NCBI GenBank assembly: GCA_028641055.1
Contig: CM054059.1
Location: 45,148,477 to 45,212,476 of the forward strand
DNA: 64,000 bases
From: Alopecurus myosuroides
Taxonomy: Eukaryota > Streptophyta > Magnoliopsida > Poales > Poaceae
Direction: 5' to 3'
The translations under genes were made by a program, and so were the position numbers. The notes under the pieces are model-generated. The model did no database searches, had not been told where the DNA came from, and saw only the letters and a list, made by a program, of their open reading frames with translations. Positions 1-12,746 of this stretch are shown piece after piece. Every line of letters begins with the position of its first letter. The first letter of the stretch is position 1.

Positions 1-1734
1 GATAAGAAATTGAATGTTATTTACTATGCTAGTAAAACACTAGATGGTGCTCAAAGAAATTATGCTACAACCGAAAAAGAATTTTTAGCGGTAATATTTG
101 CATGTGATAAATTTAGATCTTACATAATTGATTCAAAAGTCACTGTGCACTCTGATCATTCTGCTATTAAATATTTGATGAATAAGAAAGATGCTAAGCC
201 TAGGCTAATAAGATGGGTACTTTTGTTGCAAGAATTTGATTTACACATAGTAGATAGGAAAGGAGAAGATAATCCCGTAGCTGATCATATTTCTAGAATG
301 GAAAATATACCTAATGATCCTATTCCTATTAATGATAGTTTTGCTAATGAACAACTTGCCCTTGTTAGTGTTTCTAGTGCTAAAGTTGCATCTCCTTGGT
401 TTGCTAATTATGCAAATTTTATTGTTGGGAAAGTTATGCCACCACAATTTACTTACCAGCAAAGAAAGAAATTCTTTTATGACCTTAGACATTATTTTTG
501 GGACGATCCATTCTTGTATAAGAAAAGTGTTGATGGCATTATTAGACGTTGTGTACCTAATCATGAACATCAGGCTATTATAAGAGATTGTCATGACAGT
601 CCCTATGGAGGACATCATGCAGGAGATCGTACTGCAGCAAATGTATTACAATGTGGTTTTTATTGGCCTACTCTATTCAAGGATTGTGCTGAATATGTTA
701 AAACTTGTGATAAATGTCAAAGAGTACGAAACATTGGTAGACGGAATGAAATGCCTATGAACTATACATTACCACTTGAACCATTTGATGTGTGGAGTTT
801 TGACTTTATGGGACCATTTCCTGCATCTAGTACAAAACATACTCACATTTTGGTTGCTGTTGATTATGTTACAAAATGGGTAGAAGCAATTCCTACTAAG
901 AGTGCAGACCATGCCACAGCCATGCAAATGCTTAAAGAAATTATTTTCCCTGGATTTGGTGTTCCTAGATTTTTAATTACTGATGGTGGATCTCATTTTA
1001 TGCATGGTGTTCTTAGAAAAACATTGGCAAAATATAATGTTAATCATAGAATTGCATCACCCTATCATCCTCAAACTAGTGGACAAGTTGAATTAAGTAA
1101 TAGGGAAATTAAACTTATTTTAGAGAAAACAGTAAACAGAGCTAGATCTGATTGGCCACTTAAAATTAATGATGCATTGTGGGTTTATAGAACTGCTTAT
1201 AAAAATCCTATGGGTATGTCTCCTTATAAAATGGCTTATGGAAAAGCATGTCATTTACCCGTTGAATTAGAACATAAAGCTAGATGGGCTATTAAGAAAT
1301 TAAATTTTGATTTAAAAACAGCGGGGGAGAAGAGATTGTTTGACCTAAATCTATTAGATGAATGGAGGAATGAAGCATATGAAAGTGCAAAATTGTTTAA
1401 AGAGAAAGTTAAAATTTGGCATGACAAGAAAATTAAAAGAAAGGAATTTAAAGTAGGTGATCAAGTCCTATTGTACAACTCTCGTTTTAAGTTTTCTGCA
1501 GGGAAATTAGCTTCAAAATGGCAGGGTCCATTGATAGTACAGGAGGTATACCGTTCGGGGGCCATCCGTCTTCACGGTGATATGAAAGGTAAACCTCATG
1601 TTGTCAATGGACAACGCCTAAAACATTATATTGCAGGAAAGAGCTTCATAGGAACCATCGAGGAAATAAAGTTAATGACACCAGAGGAGGTAATTGTAAG
1701 GGATCCTGCAGTTTCAGAAACCCAAATTCAATAA
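1..1734 (+). CDS. gypsy pol polyprotein, C-terminal part (RNase H end and integrase)
   Basis: The reading frame is already open at base 1, so this is a truncated view of a longer polyprotein and no true start is present. Roughly residues 1-95 are the end of the RNase H domain ([21 protein letters not shown]). An HHCC zinc-binding segment follows at about residues 195-236 (CDKCQRV). The integrase core has the three acidic residues in order: Asp near 265 (SFDFMGPFP), Asp near 325 (LITDGGSHF) and Glu near 361 ([11 protein letters not shown]). The C-terminal part, up to about residue 550, carries a typical [13 protein letters not shown] integrase tail. No frameshift or stop is visible in this part. 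Codon usage is AT-rich, unlike the GC-rich Copia ORF at 44.8-49.2 kb. Confidence 0.93.
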   Translation, partial: DKKLNVIYYASKTLDGAQRNYATTEKEFLAVIFACDKFRSYIIDSKVTVHSDHSAIKYLMNKKDAKPRLIRWVLLLQEFDLHIVDRKGEDNPVADHISRMENIPNDPIPINDSFANEQLALVSVSSAKVASPWFANYANFIVGKVMPPQFTYQQRKKFFYDLRHYFWDDPFLYKKSVDGIIRRCVPNHEHQAIIRDCHDSPYGGHHAGDRTAANVLQCGFYWPTLFKDCAEYVKTCDKCQRVRNIGRRNEMPMNYTLPLEPFDVWSFDFMGPFPASSTKHTHILVAVDYVTKWVEAIPTKSADHATAMQMLKEIIFPGFGVPRFLITDGGSHFMHGVLRKTLAKYNVNHRIASPYHPQTSGQVELSNREIKLILEKTVNRARSDWPLKINDALWVYRTAYKNPMGMSPYKMAYGKACHLPVELEHKARWAIKKLNFDLKTAGEKRLFDLNLLDEWRNEAYESAKLFKEKVKIWHDKKIKRKEFKVGDQVLLYNSRFKFSAGKLASKWQGPLIVQEVYRSGAIRLHGDMKGKPHVVNGQRLKHYIAGKSFIGTIEEIKLMTPEEVIVRDPAVSETQIQ

Positions 1735-2063
1735 TTTACAATTATTGTGTTGGGAAGTCTCTCGGAATTGCGTGAAAACTTACGGAACTCATTTTTTATG
1801 GAAATTAACGTGTGGGACAAGAAAATTGGAAGGAACTGGACCTCGAGGGGGAAAAGAGGACCCCACACGCGGCCAGATTCCTTGGCCGCGTGGAGGTACC
1901 CCTTTTCCACCTCGGAGTCCCGTTCCGTCTCGTTTTCGACTCCGACGCTTCATCTTACCCCAAAAACCGTCAATATATACCCCCTTTTGTCGATCTAATC
2001 CCGCACCGAGAGTTCTCGCACGATCTTTGTTTTGTCTATTCTGTCTGTCAGGTTTTCCAAGCC

Positions 2064-2555
2064 ATGACTTCAGGAGACTCCTACCAATGCACCTCCATGG
2101 ACGATGCTGATGATGAGCTTGAGGGCAACAGCCCCACATCCATCCAAAGGAGGAATAGGAAGAGGAAGGACTACTCGGATGACGAGGACGTGGAGCTTCG
2201 CGAGATCATGGATGAAGAACCTGACGAGGAAGATGACGAGGCCATCTTCGACATACCACCTCTTGCAACAGCACCTCCATCACCAATCCCTGTTGCTGGC
2301 GTACGGGTGAACATGTCTTTTGGAAATAAGAGACAGTCCGCACGTATGAGCACCGGAGGGAAGGCTCCAAGGCACTCACTTGCTAGCAAAAAGGCAGTTT
2401 CTCCTCTTATTGGCAGGGAAACTCCCACTGAGAAGAATTGCACTGGAGATTGGGATCACCTTATTCCCAAGAAGAAAGCACCAAGCCCGGAGTGGAAAAC
2501 TCCCAAGGAGACGGTGGAGAAGGACCTCATGGAAAGGTTGGGAAAAGCTGCATGA
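2064..2555 (+). CDS. third ORF downstream of gypsy pol, charged protein of unknown function
   Basis: An ORF of 163 codons starts at ATG 2064. The frame is open further upstream, but the upstream part reads as GC-rich untranslated DNA. The product is very acidic in its first third (DDADDELEG, a run of Asp/Glu around residues 38-60) with a basic RRNRKRK patch, then becomes basic and Ser/Pro-rich. No signal peptide, transmembrane segment or known catalytic motif is visible. Its place between pol and the 3' LTR is where Athila-lineage elements carry an env-like or extra ORF, but I see no envelope-like features, so only the position is comparable. It could be expressed from a spliced or internal transcript; nothing in the sequence settles this. 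Confidence 0.5.
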   Translation: MTSGDSYQCTSMDDADDELEGNSPTSIQRRNRKRKDYSDDEDVELREIMDEEPDEEDDEAIFDIPPLATAPPSPIPVAGVRVNMSFGNKRQSARMSTGGKAPRHSLASKKAVSPLIGRETPTEKNCTGDWDHLIPKKKAPSPEWKTPKETVEKDLMERLGKAA

Positions 2556-4153
2556 GCATTTGAGCAAGCCTATAACCTCATGATGCGCATCATTGGAGAG
2601 CTTGAAGACAACTATGAAGAGAAGAAGAAGAAAGAGTGGTGGGCTGAGTACGAGAAGAAGGGAGAATGAAGAAATTACCGCAACCATCTAAGCTTGGGGG
2701 AGTTTCACCTATCCCCCGTCTTTTATCAGCTTTATCATGTCTATCTAGTTTTGGTGTGTCTTGCTTTTATTATCTAGTTATCGTTTTCGTTTAGGCTTGA
2801 GTGAGCTCATTGAGCATTATCATGCATCCCCGTCTTATGGTTTATCAATGAATAATAAAATATGGTGTCATCCATGATTCCCTTGTTTTAGGGATTTATG
2901 GGTAACACTCATGCAAATGAGCATGGCATATTTAGAGGTTTCAATCACATCTTGCCTTGAAATTAATTAACTTGAGTGTGTTGGACAATTGTAGAATTAT
3001 CTCAATATGACATAAATCCACTATCTATGTATTAGCTTAATGGCTATTCCGAGCATGTTCACCATGTTATAGTTTCATTTATGCTCTAAATTAAGATGCT
3101 TATGTTATTAATTGGCATGGGCTGAATTTGGGATAAGACTCTCACGAACTTTTGAATGCACACATTTATTTCTATTGCACTTAACAAACATGACCCATTA
3201 ATGGGAGCTAAAAGTTTTGTGCTTGACAAGGATTTTGGTTGGGAGTTGGCTAACACGTGCATCACGTGAAAAGCTTTCAACATTGCACAAAGAAATTTTA
3301 TATTTAGTTGATGTCATGTGCTTTTGTTTTTGGACTCCTGCCATGCTGAAATGAAATAGAGGAATAGTAAGTTTTGATGAGTAAGTATATATGACTAGAG
3401 AAATTGCATTGGGCCGCTAACCCAAGCCATGCTTGATCATGGTGGAAATTTACTTACAGCTAGAGTGGACTCTACAAACACATCCTACAATAAAATAAGA
3501 AGCTATGCATATAGTGAATGAAATAAAAAAGGATGATGAGTCTACTCTGTTTGTTCATCTTGTTATTGTGACATGGGCTGGTATCGATGTCATGGGGCAA
3601 GAGGTACCTCTTTGCAATTCTCTATGATGTCATTAATACTTATTATGATTGTACAAAGCTTATTAGGAATCTTAAGTTGAGTAATCATGGAGTAGGTTTT
3701 CACACTCACGGGGCATGAGATATTCAACCAACACCTTGTCAACCACATTACTTCAACATTCATAAATTAAGATGCTAATGATAAAGGAGCAATGAGAGTC
3801 TTAGCCAAATGGATGCCACATTACAATTAGTAATTTAAGCTGAATAGTTTGGAAACTAAATGAGACTTGATCATGTTTTACCTCTACTCATTTATCTTTC
3901 TCCAAATTAAAGAGTATAATTCGATTGTCCAACATACAATGGTTATTTGCTTTCAAAAGTATGGGGTGTTTGCTAGAGCTTCGAATATGTTATCCTTATG
4001 TGTATGAGTTCTATTCATTCATCTTGCATTATAACTGAACATGATGACGATACAATGCCCGTATTTATTTATCAACCATAAGTCCATTGATGCATGTAAT
4101 GATCTATGTCCTTATTTACTCGAGGACGAGCAAAGGTTTAAGCTTGGGGGAGT
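2556..4153 (+). other. gypsy 3' untranslated internal region
   Basis: About 1.6 kb of AT-rich DNA without a credible ORF separates the third ORF from the LTR. The phrase AAGCTTGGGGGAGTT occurs twice, at about 2690 and 4140. Only the second is followed by an LTR start (TGATACG), so the second is the likely polypurine tract and the first may be an internal copy. Confidence 0.6.
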
Positions 4154-4171
4154 TGATACGTATGTCATTGT
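4154..4171 (+). repeat. first 18 bp of the gypsy 3' LTR, cut by a LINE
   Basis: The LTR starts at TGATACG (4154) and is interrupted after TATGTCATTGT (4161-4171). The same 11 bases recur at 11284-11294, where the LTR resumes, so they are the TSD of the inserted LINE. Confidence 0.8.
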
Positions 4172-4310
4172 GAGGACAAGTAATGGAGATATGCTAGGGG
4201 AGATGGCGGCAACTCTCTCTCCCTGACCTAGCCGCCGGCGATCTCCCATCTCCGGCGTCCACTTCTCTTCTCTAACCGGATACTTCGTTCCTCCTCCGTC
4301 ACCACATCGT

Positions 4311-7300
4311 ATGGCTCCCCCACGACCCCCTGCATGGATCTGGAAGGTAACCTATTCTACCTCCAAAGATCTAGATCGGGGACGTGTCAAGTCCTATGAT
4401 GGATCTCTTCATCTTTGGATCAAGGAACCCTACCGTGATTGGATCTGCCTCAAGGATGCAAAGGGCAAAGCTTTGGTTGGGAGACACGTGCTTCTTGACG
4501 AAAAAATTGATCTGGGGTTTAAGGTACGATTTCCAGCTCACTGTGCCCTAGTAGGCATATGCATGGTTTCTCCTATTGCTCAGGTACCTGTCGGGATCCC
4601 TAAGACTATGGATCTAGTCAATGAGTCAACCACACCTGAGGAGGGTTCGGTTACTCCAGACATTAATTCTGATGCTAATGATTACACCGACATGTCCACC
4701 ATGGAGAATTGTGCTTCGGCTGTTTTTGACTCTATTTCAATGGGACTGGATTTTTCCCACGGGTATAAATTTGCTAAAGAGGTCGATCGTCTTTTCTCTT
4801 CAACGGTTCATCCAACTTATTATACGGGACACTTTATTATGGTGGTATCTTTTGCACGCTCTTGCTTCCGTCTTAATGAGGATTCCGTTGCTATTGCCCT
4901 AGAGGCGGTTATTGGAGGTTTTTGTGGTAGCCTTAAAGTTTCTCATCTTAAGGATAGAACTTATTCATTCAATGTCTCCAATAAGCTGGTTGGTTTTCAT
5001 ATTTATAAGCTCAAGTCTTTTTCTTGCGATAAATTCAAGTGTGTTTTTAATCTTTGGGGCAGAGGAGGACCTCATTGGTTAAGCGAATTCAAGTATTGGC
5101 AAGAAGAATGTAATAAAGAATGGACTCTTGTTAGTCCAAGCAAGAAGAAAATTCAACTTGGTTTGGATGCACTGAAGTTGCCAACTCCTCGATCAATTAT
5201 CAAGTCCAGAAGTTCAGTTAGCAAAAAGTTGGTTTTCTCGGAATCTCTTAGTTATGATGCTTGCAAGGGATATTCTGATTCATCAAGCTCTTCGGGTATC
5301 ACTTTTGGTTCTTTTACGTCTTTGGATACATCTGCTCCAACTGCTTCCGATTCATCCTCTAAAGATTCTGATGCTGTGGAGGACACGGGACAAATTGGGC
5401 TGGCTTCTATCATTGATGACATGGCTTTCCGGTTCTGGAAATGTGCTAGATGTTTATCTATGCAACACGATAAGTCTAGCTGTAAAAGTGATATCAGATG
5501 CCGTAAATGTTTCTACTATGGACATGTTGAGAAGAACTGTTTTAGTAAACGAACCCCTAGTATTTGGGTTCCAAAAATTAAAAAGCCTCCGTGTCCGTCT
5601 GAGAGTACCCAAGCGTCGCCCGTGGCCGTTACGTATTCCACTCCACCACTCCCTGACATAGCCACCACCACCTGTCGGTTAGCCCCTGCCCCTGTTCTCG
5701 GCGAACACTCCCCGAAAACCCCAATGGCAAATTTCGAGCTCAATCCGGCGAGGTGGGTTCCGCAGGGCTTCCAGGTCGTTGACGGCGGACCTACACGGCT
5801 TCCCCGTTCCTTTTACACACCCACTGCTCCCCCATCAAGAAATCACGAAGCTTTCTGCGTCGCCATTGTGGAACCTGAGCAGTTACCAGAGGAGGAGCAG
5901 TTCTGGCGGCTACAGGTTCGTGATTACATTGAGCAAACTCTCCAGAGAGTAGTTGAGGATGCATAGCCATGTCTTTTTGGTACTGGCCTCTTCAAGATGC
6001 ATAGCCCTGCTGCGCGTACTGCTTTGGTTCAGAATGGACCTTATGAGCTGCAGGAGAACATCTTTGTGCGGTTTGTTAACCATGACAATCGTACACAATT
6101 GCATAGATCAGCTTTTGGTTCTCGAACTGGATGGATAATGCTGTTGGGAGTTCCATATGATTTCCGTAATGAGAGGGATTTAGCTAATGCAGTAGCCCCC
6201 TTTGGGAGATTTCACCACTGGCATCACCTCGATGGTGTCCTGGACAGAACTCTGGTTTATGTTACCTTCATCTCACCACAGCTCGTTCCAAGAGACATTG
6301 TCTTTGGGAATTTCAGTTCCTTGGGTGCAGCCAGGGAATCATGGACTGCTCCTTGCTATTTGCTATCTGCAGAATTCAATGAAGTGATGCCACCAGATGA
6401 AGATCAGATGCCACTGGATGGGAATCCTCACCCTTTGCCTGGGCATATGCAAGAAGATCATGGTAATTTCGGGTTGCCTCAGTATCCTGAACTTGGATGG
6501 AACGAGCCAGCACCTGCTGCAGATTTTCCAGTGCAGCAGCCACAAGATGATGTAATGGAGGACCAAGATCTTGCTGCTGGACAAGTTGGTGGATGGGACC
6601 ACCTCTTCCCACAGCATGAATCCAATTCAACAGTCAGCTCCGATTCCGACAACTCTGTCAATCAGAATGTTTTGATGGTTAATATGTTGCAGGTTCACAA
6701 TGCCACTGCTGGACCCACTGCCCCTGGTCTCTTTGCTTGGCCATGGGTTCAGACAAACGCCCACATGTATGGGCCTATCTTGCCCCCTTCAATGCAGTGG
6801 GATAAGTTGCTAACAAAATTGGTGCCTTTTTTGTGTCTGTCTTCTGCCAGGCCCAGTGGGATTTCTCCAAGCCCATTCTCAATGATTTCTGAAGCTTCTG
6901 TTCCTTTTAAAGGAACCACTTTTCAGTTTACTGCCAAGAGAAGGTTTTTTAAGGCACAGAGAGCTGATAGAAGTCTGTGCTTTGAGGGCTCCTCTAGTTC
7001 CTCTGGCACATTGCCCTCTGCTACTATTGAGGAGATTGATTCCTTCCCTTCACCTGCTTCTGCTGTCATTACAAGGAAAAGAAGGAAATTCAAATTGGAT
7101 ACTCCTTCTGTGGAATCTTCTGTCAGACGTAGCACTAGACAGGCTGCTCTGAATAATGGCTTCAAACCGGTGGCCATGCAGGATAATCCACAGCCTAGGA
7201 AAAAGCCAAGGTCTGCTAGACCTCAAGATGACAGTGCCTCTGTCACCCCACACACACCAATTGTGATCCTTCAGCAGGTGGGGAGAGCACTTGAGATTGC

Positions 7301-7583
7301 AGAGGAAGAGCTCACTGAGGGCAAGCTTGATGCTGCCCCTGATTCTCCAAAAGACCAAGTAATGTTAGAAAGACTCTTATGTAATGTCTTTTGTTCTGGA
7401 TTTCTCATGTATTTTCTGGTCATCTCCTGGGCCCTTTATTGTGTAATGGATCTATTTCCTAAGTGCTTATCTGTGGACCTAATAGTTTCCTACTATTATA
7501 TTTTTTCTCTGGTGCCTGGTGTCTTTATGGTAGCTGGCTGGTCTAGCTATTTTGCTCCTCCTTTATTCACTCTCAATGGATAA
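4311..7583 (+). CDS. LINE ORF1 (RNA-binding, zinc-knuckle protein) with one in-frame TAG
   Basis: This is a nucleic-acid-binding protein of the non-LTR retroposition machinery. Two long reading frames, 4311-5966 and 5997-7583, lie in the same frame and are separated by a single TAG at 5964-5966 and ten further codons, so I read them as one ORF with a nonsense codon (CAG to TAG would explain it). The first half has an N-terminal region resembling plant LINE ORF1 proteins, a Ser-rich linker and a CX2CX4HX4C zinc knuckle at about residues 398-411 (CRKCFYYGHVEKNC), preceded by another Cys-rich stretch. The second half contains a globular region (ENIFVRFVNHDNR, LLGVPYDFRNERDLANA) resembling a domain common in Poaceae LINE ORF1, then a Pro/Ser-rich tail with a basic KRRKFKL-type motif. 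The last ~70 residues are hydrophobic and probably UTR read-through. ORF2 starts almost immediately after. Confidence 0.82.
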
Positions 7584-7611
7584 TACATCACATCTTTTCT
7601 TGGATTGGAGA

Positions 7612-10600
7612 GTGATGGATTGGAATGTCAGGGGCTTAAATGATAAAAATAAAAGAATACTGGTTTATAACAAAATAGAGGAGAGCCAATGTGCAATTAT
7701 CTGCCTGCAAGAAACTAAATGTGAAAGTTTTGATCACAGTTTCATTAGATCTTTTTGTCCAAAGAGATCTGATAAATTTGTTTTCTCTCCCTCTGTGGGA
7801 GCTTCTGGAGGTATTATTGTTCTATGGAATAGTTCCATTTTTGATGGAGAATTGATTGATTGTTTCAAGTCTGCCATTATGATTAATTTTACTTCAAAGC
7901 ACAATCTCTCTTCATGGACCCTGGTTACTGTATATGGTCCCTGCAGTGGACTTGACAGGGATATTTTTGTTCAATGGCTTTTTGATCTAATCATTCCTAC
8001 ATATGAAAATTGGTTGATAGTGGGAGATTTCAATTTTATTAGATCAGTGGACAACAGGAACAAACCTGGAGCAGATATGAATGATATTTTCATTTTTAAT
8101 GAAATCATTAGTCATCTTGGTTTAATTGAATTACCTTTAAAAGGCAGATCCTTTACTTGGTCTAATATGCAAGATCAACCTCTACTTGAACAACTGGATT
8201 GGTTCTTTACTAGCACTTGGTGGACTTTGAATTATCCCAACACTTTGGTAAGGCCCCTTGCTAAATCAACCTCTGATCATGTGCCATGTGTCGTCTCAAT
8301 CTCCACCACCATTCCTAAAGCCCAGATCTTTAGATTTGAAAATCATTGGATACATCAGCCTGGATTTATGGATCTTATTGATAGAGTTTGGAAATGGCCT
8401 GTTAGGAAGAATAACATGGCTGCCACTATTACTGCTAAACTAAAAAACATCAGACATGAGCTCAAGAGGTGGGGTAGAAATCTTTCTAACCTGAAGTTAT
8501 TAATTGCTAATTGCAATAAGGTGATTTTGATCTTGGATACACTGGAGGAGGAAAGGAACCTGAGCAGACCAGAATTTAATTTCAGGAATATTGTCAAAAC
8601 TCATCTGCATAAATTGCTATTATCTCAGTCGGCCTATTGGAAGAATAGATGCACTATCAGATGGGTACAGCTTGGTGGTGAAAATACTAAATTTTTCCAT
8701 GCTAAAGCTACAGAGCGTTATAGATTTAACACAATTGCTGAAATAAAAAATGAGGAAGGTGTCTCTTTGATAGATCATCACCACAAAGCAGCTGCTTTTT
8801 GGAATTGTTTCAGAAACAGAATGGGGGTTTCCTCTGTCACATCACAACTTTTAGATCTTTCCAATATCCTTCATTCAACTGTTAATTTGCAGTGTCTGGT
8901 TGAGCCCTTCACTACAGATGAGATTACATCAGTTATGAAATCTCTTAAGACTGATAGAGCCCCTGGTCCTGATGGTTTCAATGGGCTTTTTGTAAAGAAA
9001 TGTTGGGAGGTGTTAAAAGATGATTTCACTCAGCTCTGCCATGATTTTCATTCAGGAAATTTATCACTACAAAGTATTAATGATTCATATATCACTCTCA
9101 TCCCAAAATCCAACTCACCTGAAACTGTCAATGATTTCAGACCTATCTCTTTGACTAATACATGTCTCAAATTTGTCACCAAGCTTATTGCTAATAGACT
9201 GCAAAATGTTATATGTGATACAATTCATGATAATCAATATGGTTTTATTAAGGGAAGAACAATCCAAGACTGCCTTGCTTGGTCTTTTGAGTTTCTGTTC
9301 CAATGCCAGCAGTCCAAAAAGAAAATAGTGGTTCTCAAGATTGATTTTTAAAAAGCCTTTGACACTTTGGACCATGAAGCCATTATACAAGTCTTGAGAT
9401 TTAAAGGGTTTCCAGAATTGTTTCTCACTTGGGTCAGAGAAATTCTAGCTTCAGGATTCTCTTCTGTTCTCCTTAATGGGATACCTGGGAAAAAATTCCA
9501 CTGCAAAAGAGGAGTTAGACAGGGAGATCCTTTGTCTCCACTTCTTTTTGTTGAAGGAGCTGATTTATTACAGAGTTTAGTCAATAAAGCATACTCTGAT
9601 GGTCTGCTTTCCTCTCCTATCCCAGTCAGAAAGGATTTTCCTATAATCCAGTATGCTGATGATACAATTGTGGTGCTTCCAGCATGCAAAAAAGACCTGG
9701 AGGTCTTCAAGGACATTCTTAATACTTATGCTGCCTTTACAGGATTGAAAATCAACTTTCATAAATCATCTATGATTCCTATCAATTTAACTTCTGAGGA
9801 AGCTAGTGCTCTGGCTGATTTTTTTCAGTGTAAAACTGGGTCTATGCCTTTCACTTATCTTGGATTGCCTATGGGTACCACTAGACCCACTATCAAGGAT
9901 TTCTCTCCTTTGATTGATAGAGTTGAAAGGAGGCTTTCTGTCACTTCCTCTTTTCTGTCCTATGGTGATAGGCTGGTGCTAGTGAATTCTGTTTTGTCTT
10001 CATTGCCAACCTATTATATGCTCTCTCTAGTTATTCCTACTGGTGTCATTGAAGTTATTGACAGAGCAAGAAGGCATTGCTTGTGGAGTAAAAGAGGAAA
10101 GGAAAAAGCTCATTCCCTTGCAGCTTGGCATATGGTGTGTAAACCCAAAAAGAAGGGAGGGCTAGGGGTTATTAACTTGAAAATCCAGAACTCTGCTCTT
10201 CTACTTAAACATCTTGATAAATTCTATAATCAGGAAGCCTTGCCTTGGGTGCAACTTATTACTGATGCTTACTATTATAAGGCTGTTCCTCATGCTGTGG
10301 TAGATTCTGGTTCTTTTTGGTGGAGAAATATCTTGGCATTATCTGAGAATTACAGAAATTACACTACATGCTGTGTAGGCAATGGTTTCACTGCATTGTT
10401 TTGGGAGGACAAGTGGCAGCCTCAATTACTTAAGATAACCTTTCCAAGGCTCTACTCTTTTGCCAAGGACAAGCTTCAGTCCGTGAATGATTTCCTGCTT
10501 TGCACAGACTGTATCCAGAATTTTGCTTTGCCTCTGTCAATTCAAGCAAATGAAGAACTAAGGTTGTTGAAGTGCATGATTGGTCATTTTAAATTACAAC

Positions 10601-11178
10601 TTGATATTACAGACCAATGGAAGAGTCCACATTCAACTGGCAGATTACATCCTAGCTCTTTTTATAAGCAACATTTTAATGATGTCCCTGATGATTCAAT
10701 TTCTTTTGCAATTTGGAAGAGCAAGTGTCAGTCTAAGCACAGGTTCTTTGCTTGGCTTCTACTGCATGATAGAATTAATACAAGGGATATGTTGCTTCGT
10801 AGGCACTGGATCATTAATACTTCTTCTGATTGCGTCCTCTGTCCTGGCCAAGTTCATGAGGATTGGAGGCACCTATTTTTCAATTGTACATTCAGTACAA
10901 GGATTTGGAATTATTTACAGATCCCTTGGCACCCTGGCTCCTCATCATATGCTATCATGTCTGCCAGAAAACATTTTGCTGGCCCTTGTTTTGTGGAGAT
11001 TGTGATCCTGGCCTGCTGGTGCATCTGGAAGCAAAGAAATGGATGGATCTTCAAGAACATCAAGCCAACTTTTAGAGGTTGGAAGGCCCTGTTTATACAG
11101 GAAGTCACTCTGCTTAAGTACAGGGTGAAGAGTGCAAACTCTGTTTTTTTGACATCATGGATTAATTCACTCCCCTAA
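7612..11178 (+). CDS. LINE ORF2: endonuclease, reverse transcriptase and zf-RVT, with one in-frame TAA
   Basis: This is the enzyme of target-primed reverse transcription. The frame is open from 7552, but the endonuclease begins at MDWNVRGLND, so the ATG near 7612 is preferred. The apurinic-type endonuclease shows CLQETKCE, VYGPCSG, VGDFNFIRS and STSDHVPCV. The reverse transcriptase follows with KTDRAPGPDGFNG, DFRPISLTN and the catalytic YADDTIVV near 9653. A zf-RVT Cys/His domain is near the C-terminus (CVLCPGQVHEDWRHLFFNC). A TAA at 9349-9351 lies inside RT motif A (KIDF-stop-KAFDTLDHE). The frame resumes unchanged after it, and GAA to TAA is the simplest explanation. Everything else looks intact, so the copy was recently active or was mobilised in trans. 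Confidence 0.9.
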
Positions 11179-11283
11179 TCCCCTTGTATATATTGTACAT
11201 ATCTGTAAATAACCTTTTATTTTATTAATAAATGGGGGGGCTGTGGGGGTTTCCCCCACAGTATTGGTGTAAAAAAAAAATGT

Positions 11284-12746
11284 TATGTCATTGTTTTGCA
11301 TGTTTTAGATGATTTTATTGGACTTTCCTACAAAGTCCCTATTTTTGGTATTTAATTTCTGGGTGTCAGAAAACACATGTTTTCATGTTTTTGATGTTTC
11401 AGGAGCTACAGGTATCCAAATTGCGAAAGGAAAGAAACCCTATCAGTTTTTCTTCAGGAGAAAGGCCGTGGGCACAAGACACAAAGGAGGAGGGCCAGGA
11501 GGCCCAAAAGGGGGTAGCCCACGCGGCCAGATTCCCTGGCCGCGTGTGGGGCCCCCAAATGGGCCCACATCACCTCCTCCCCGAGGTCTTTTTGCTGACG
11601 ACTCCGTCTTCCCCGAAAAGGAACACCTTAATTTTCCCGAGACGAGACGGAGCCGCCAGGGCGGCGAAACTCTCGAAACTGTCCGCGGGGGAGACATATC
11701 CTGCTGCTCCGGAGCTCCGGAGAAGGGGGAAATCATCCCCATCTTCATCCCCATCTCCTCCTTGGCGTGGAAGGAGGCATCTCCATCACCATCCTCACCA
11801 GCACCTGCATCTCCACCATCACCATCACCGTGATCCACTCTGTTCCCCTCATAGTTTGATCATTGCTACACCCTAGATACGTGTTATTGTACTCCGTTGC
11901 ATGTTTGGGATTGAGTACTTGTCATTATTTGGTGGTCGATCCATTGTTTCAGATTGTGTTGTACCACATATGTCACCATACATGATCATGTTTGCACGTT
12001 GTGAGTAGTTCCCGCATGTTCCTGAGGGCATAGGATGAATTGGCAATGATTTGTTACATAAGATGAGTTGTTATTTGGTCTAGTATTTATCTTTTATGTG
12101 ATTCTATGATGGTGTTGTACGAACGTCGACTATACAACACTTCACCTACATGGGCTCATAGGAGAACACCGTAGTGTAGTGACGTGATGATGTCTTTAGG
12201 TGACAGGAACTTGAGACAGAGTCGTTGAATTGCATTATGAGGGTACTTGTATCGGGGACCTTAGAGCATAAGGCTATGGTGAGACATCATGTCTTAATAA
12301 TTCTCGTGCTGTCATTTAATTGGCCACGTGATCCATCATAAGGGGTGATAGTTTATTTATTTAGCTATTCCTATTTGTGGCTCTGTTCGAAGAAGATTAA
12401 AACTAGACAAGATATACAAACATGTTATGCCATGAATCACTATGCCAGCTAAATCCGTGCAGCCCTCGGGAACGTTTTCCACATATAAGACACAAACACA
12501 CACTTGAGCTTGTCCTCTTGCGCATTAGAGGATTGGGCTTTGTCTCTCATTGAGACCTACTACTTGCTGCAATTTACTTTCCGCATTTTACTTTACTTGC
12601 ACTACACAATTAAAACACAAAAACACCTGTTGCTTTTATTATTCCTTTGCTATTCTACTTACCAGTTCCTTCTGCTCCTCATGGGTTCGACAACCTTTCT
12701 AATTCGAAAAGTACTACAATTGATCTCCTGCACTTGGGAGCCATCA
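11284..12746 (+). repeat. gypsy 3' LTR, main part, resumed after the LINE
   Basis: This continues the LTR started at 4154, beginning with the second copy of the LINE TSD. It ends TTCGACAACC...ATTGATCTCCTGCACTTGGG...CCATCA, the end typical of Triticeae gypsy LTRs. Adding the 18-bp stub gives an LTR of about 1.47 kb. The GC-rich block at 11480-11830 is LTR sequence and not a gene. Confidence 0.8.

Larger units (their letters stand above)
4172..11283 (+). mobile_element. nearly full-length L1-type LINE inserted in a gypsy LTR
   Basis: The element has a short GC-rich 5' UTR (4172-4310), ORF1 (4311-7583), an endonuclease/reverse-transcriptase ORF2 (from about 7612 to 11178), a short 3' UTR and an A-tail (11271-11280). 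It is flanked by an 11-bp TSD, TATGTCATTGT, at 4161-4171 and 11284-11294. Each ORF is broken by exactly one nonsense codon, so the copy looks young but currently disabled. There is no RNase H domain after the reverse transcriptase. Confidence 0.92.
1..12746 (+). mobile_element. Ty3/gypsy LTR retrotransposon, Athila-like lineage, right part
   Basis: The window opens inside the pol region of a gypsy element: RNase H tail, integrase, a third ORF, a long untranslated region and the 3' LTR. The LTR begins TGATACGTATG at 4154, directly after a purine-rich tract (AAGCTTGGGGGAG, PPT position), and ends GGGAGCCATCA at 12746. A 7.1-kb LINE sits inside that LTR. The 5' half of the element lies outside the window, so LTR divergence and the element's own TSD cannot be read. 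Assignment to the Athila lineage rests on the extra ORF plus long untranslated region between pol and LTR and on general resemblance to Triticeae Sabrina/WHAM-type elements; it is an inference. Confidence 0.85.

Noticed and set aside
2685..2715. LTR start after the first AAGCTTGGGGGAG
   Set aside because: It is not followed by TGATACG; the second copy at about 4140 is.
11309..11876. 174-aa and 163-aa ORFs
   Set aside because: They lie inside the gypsy LTR and have low-complexity His/Pro/Ser ends.
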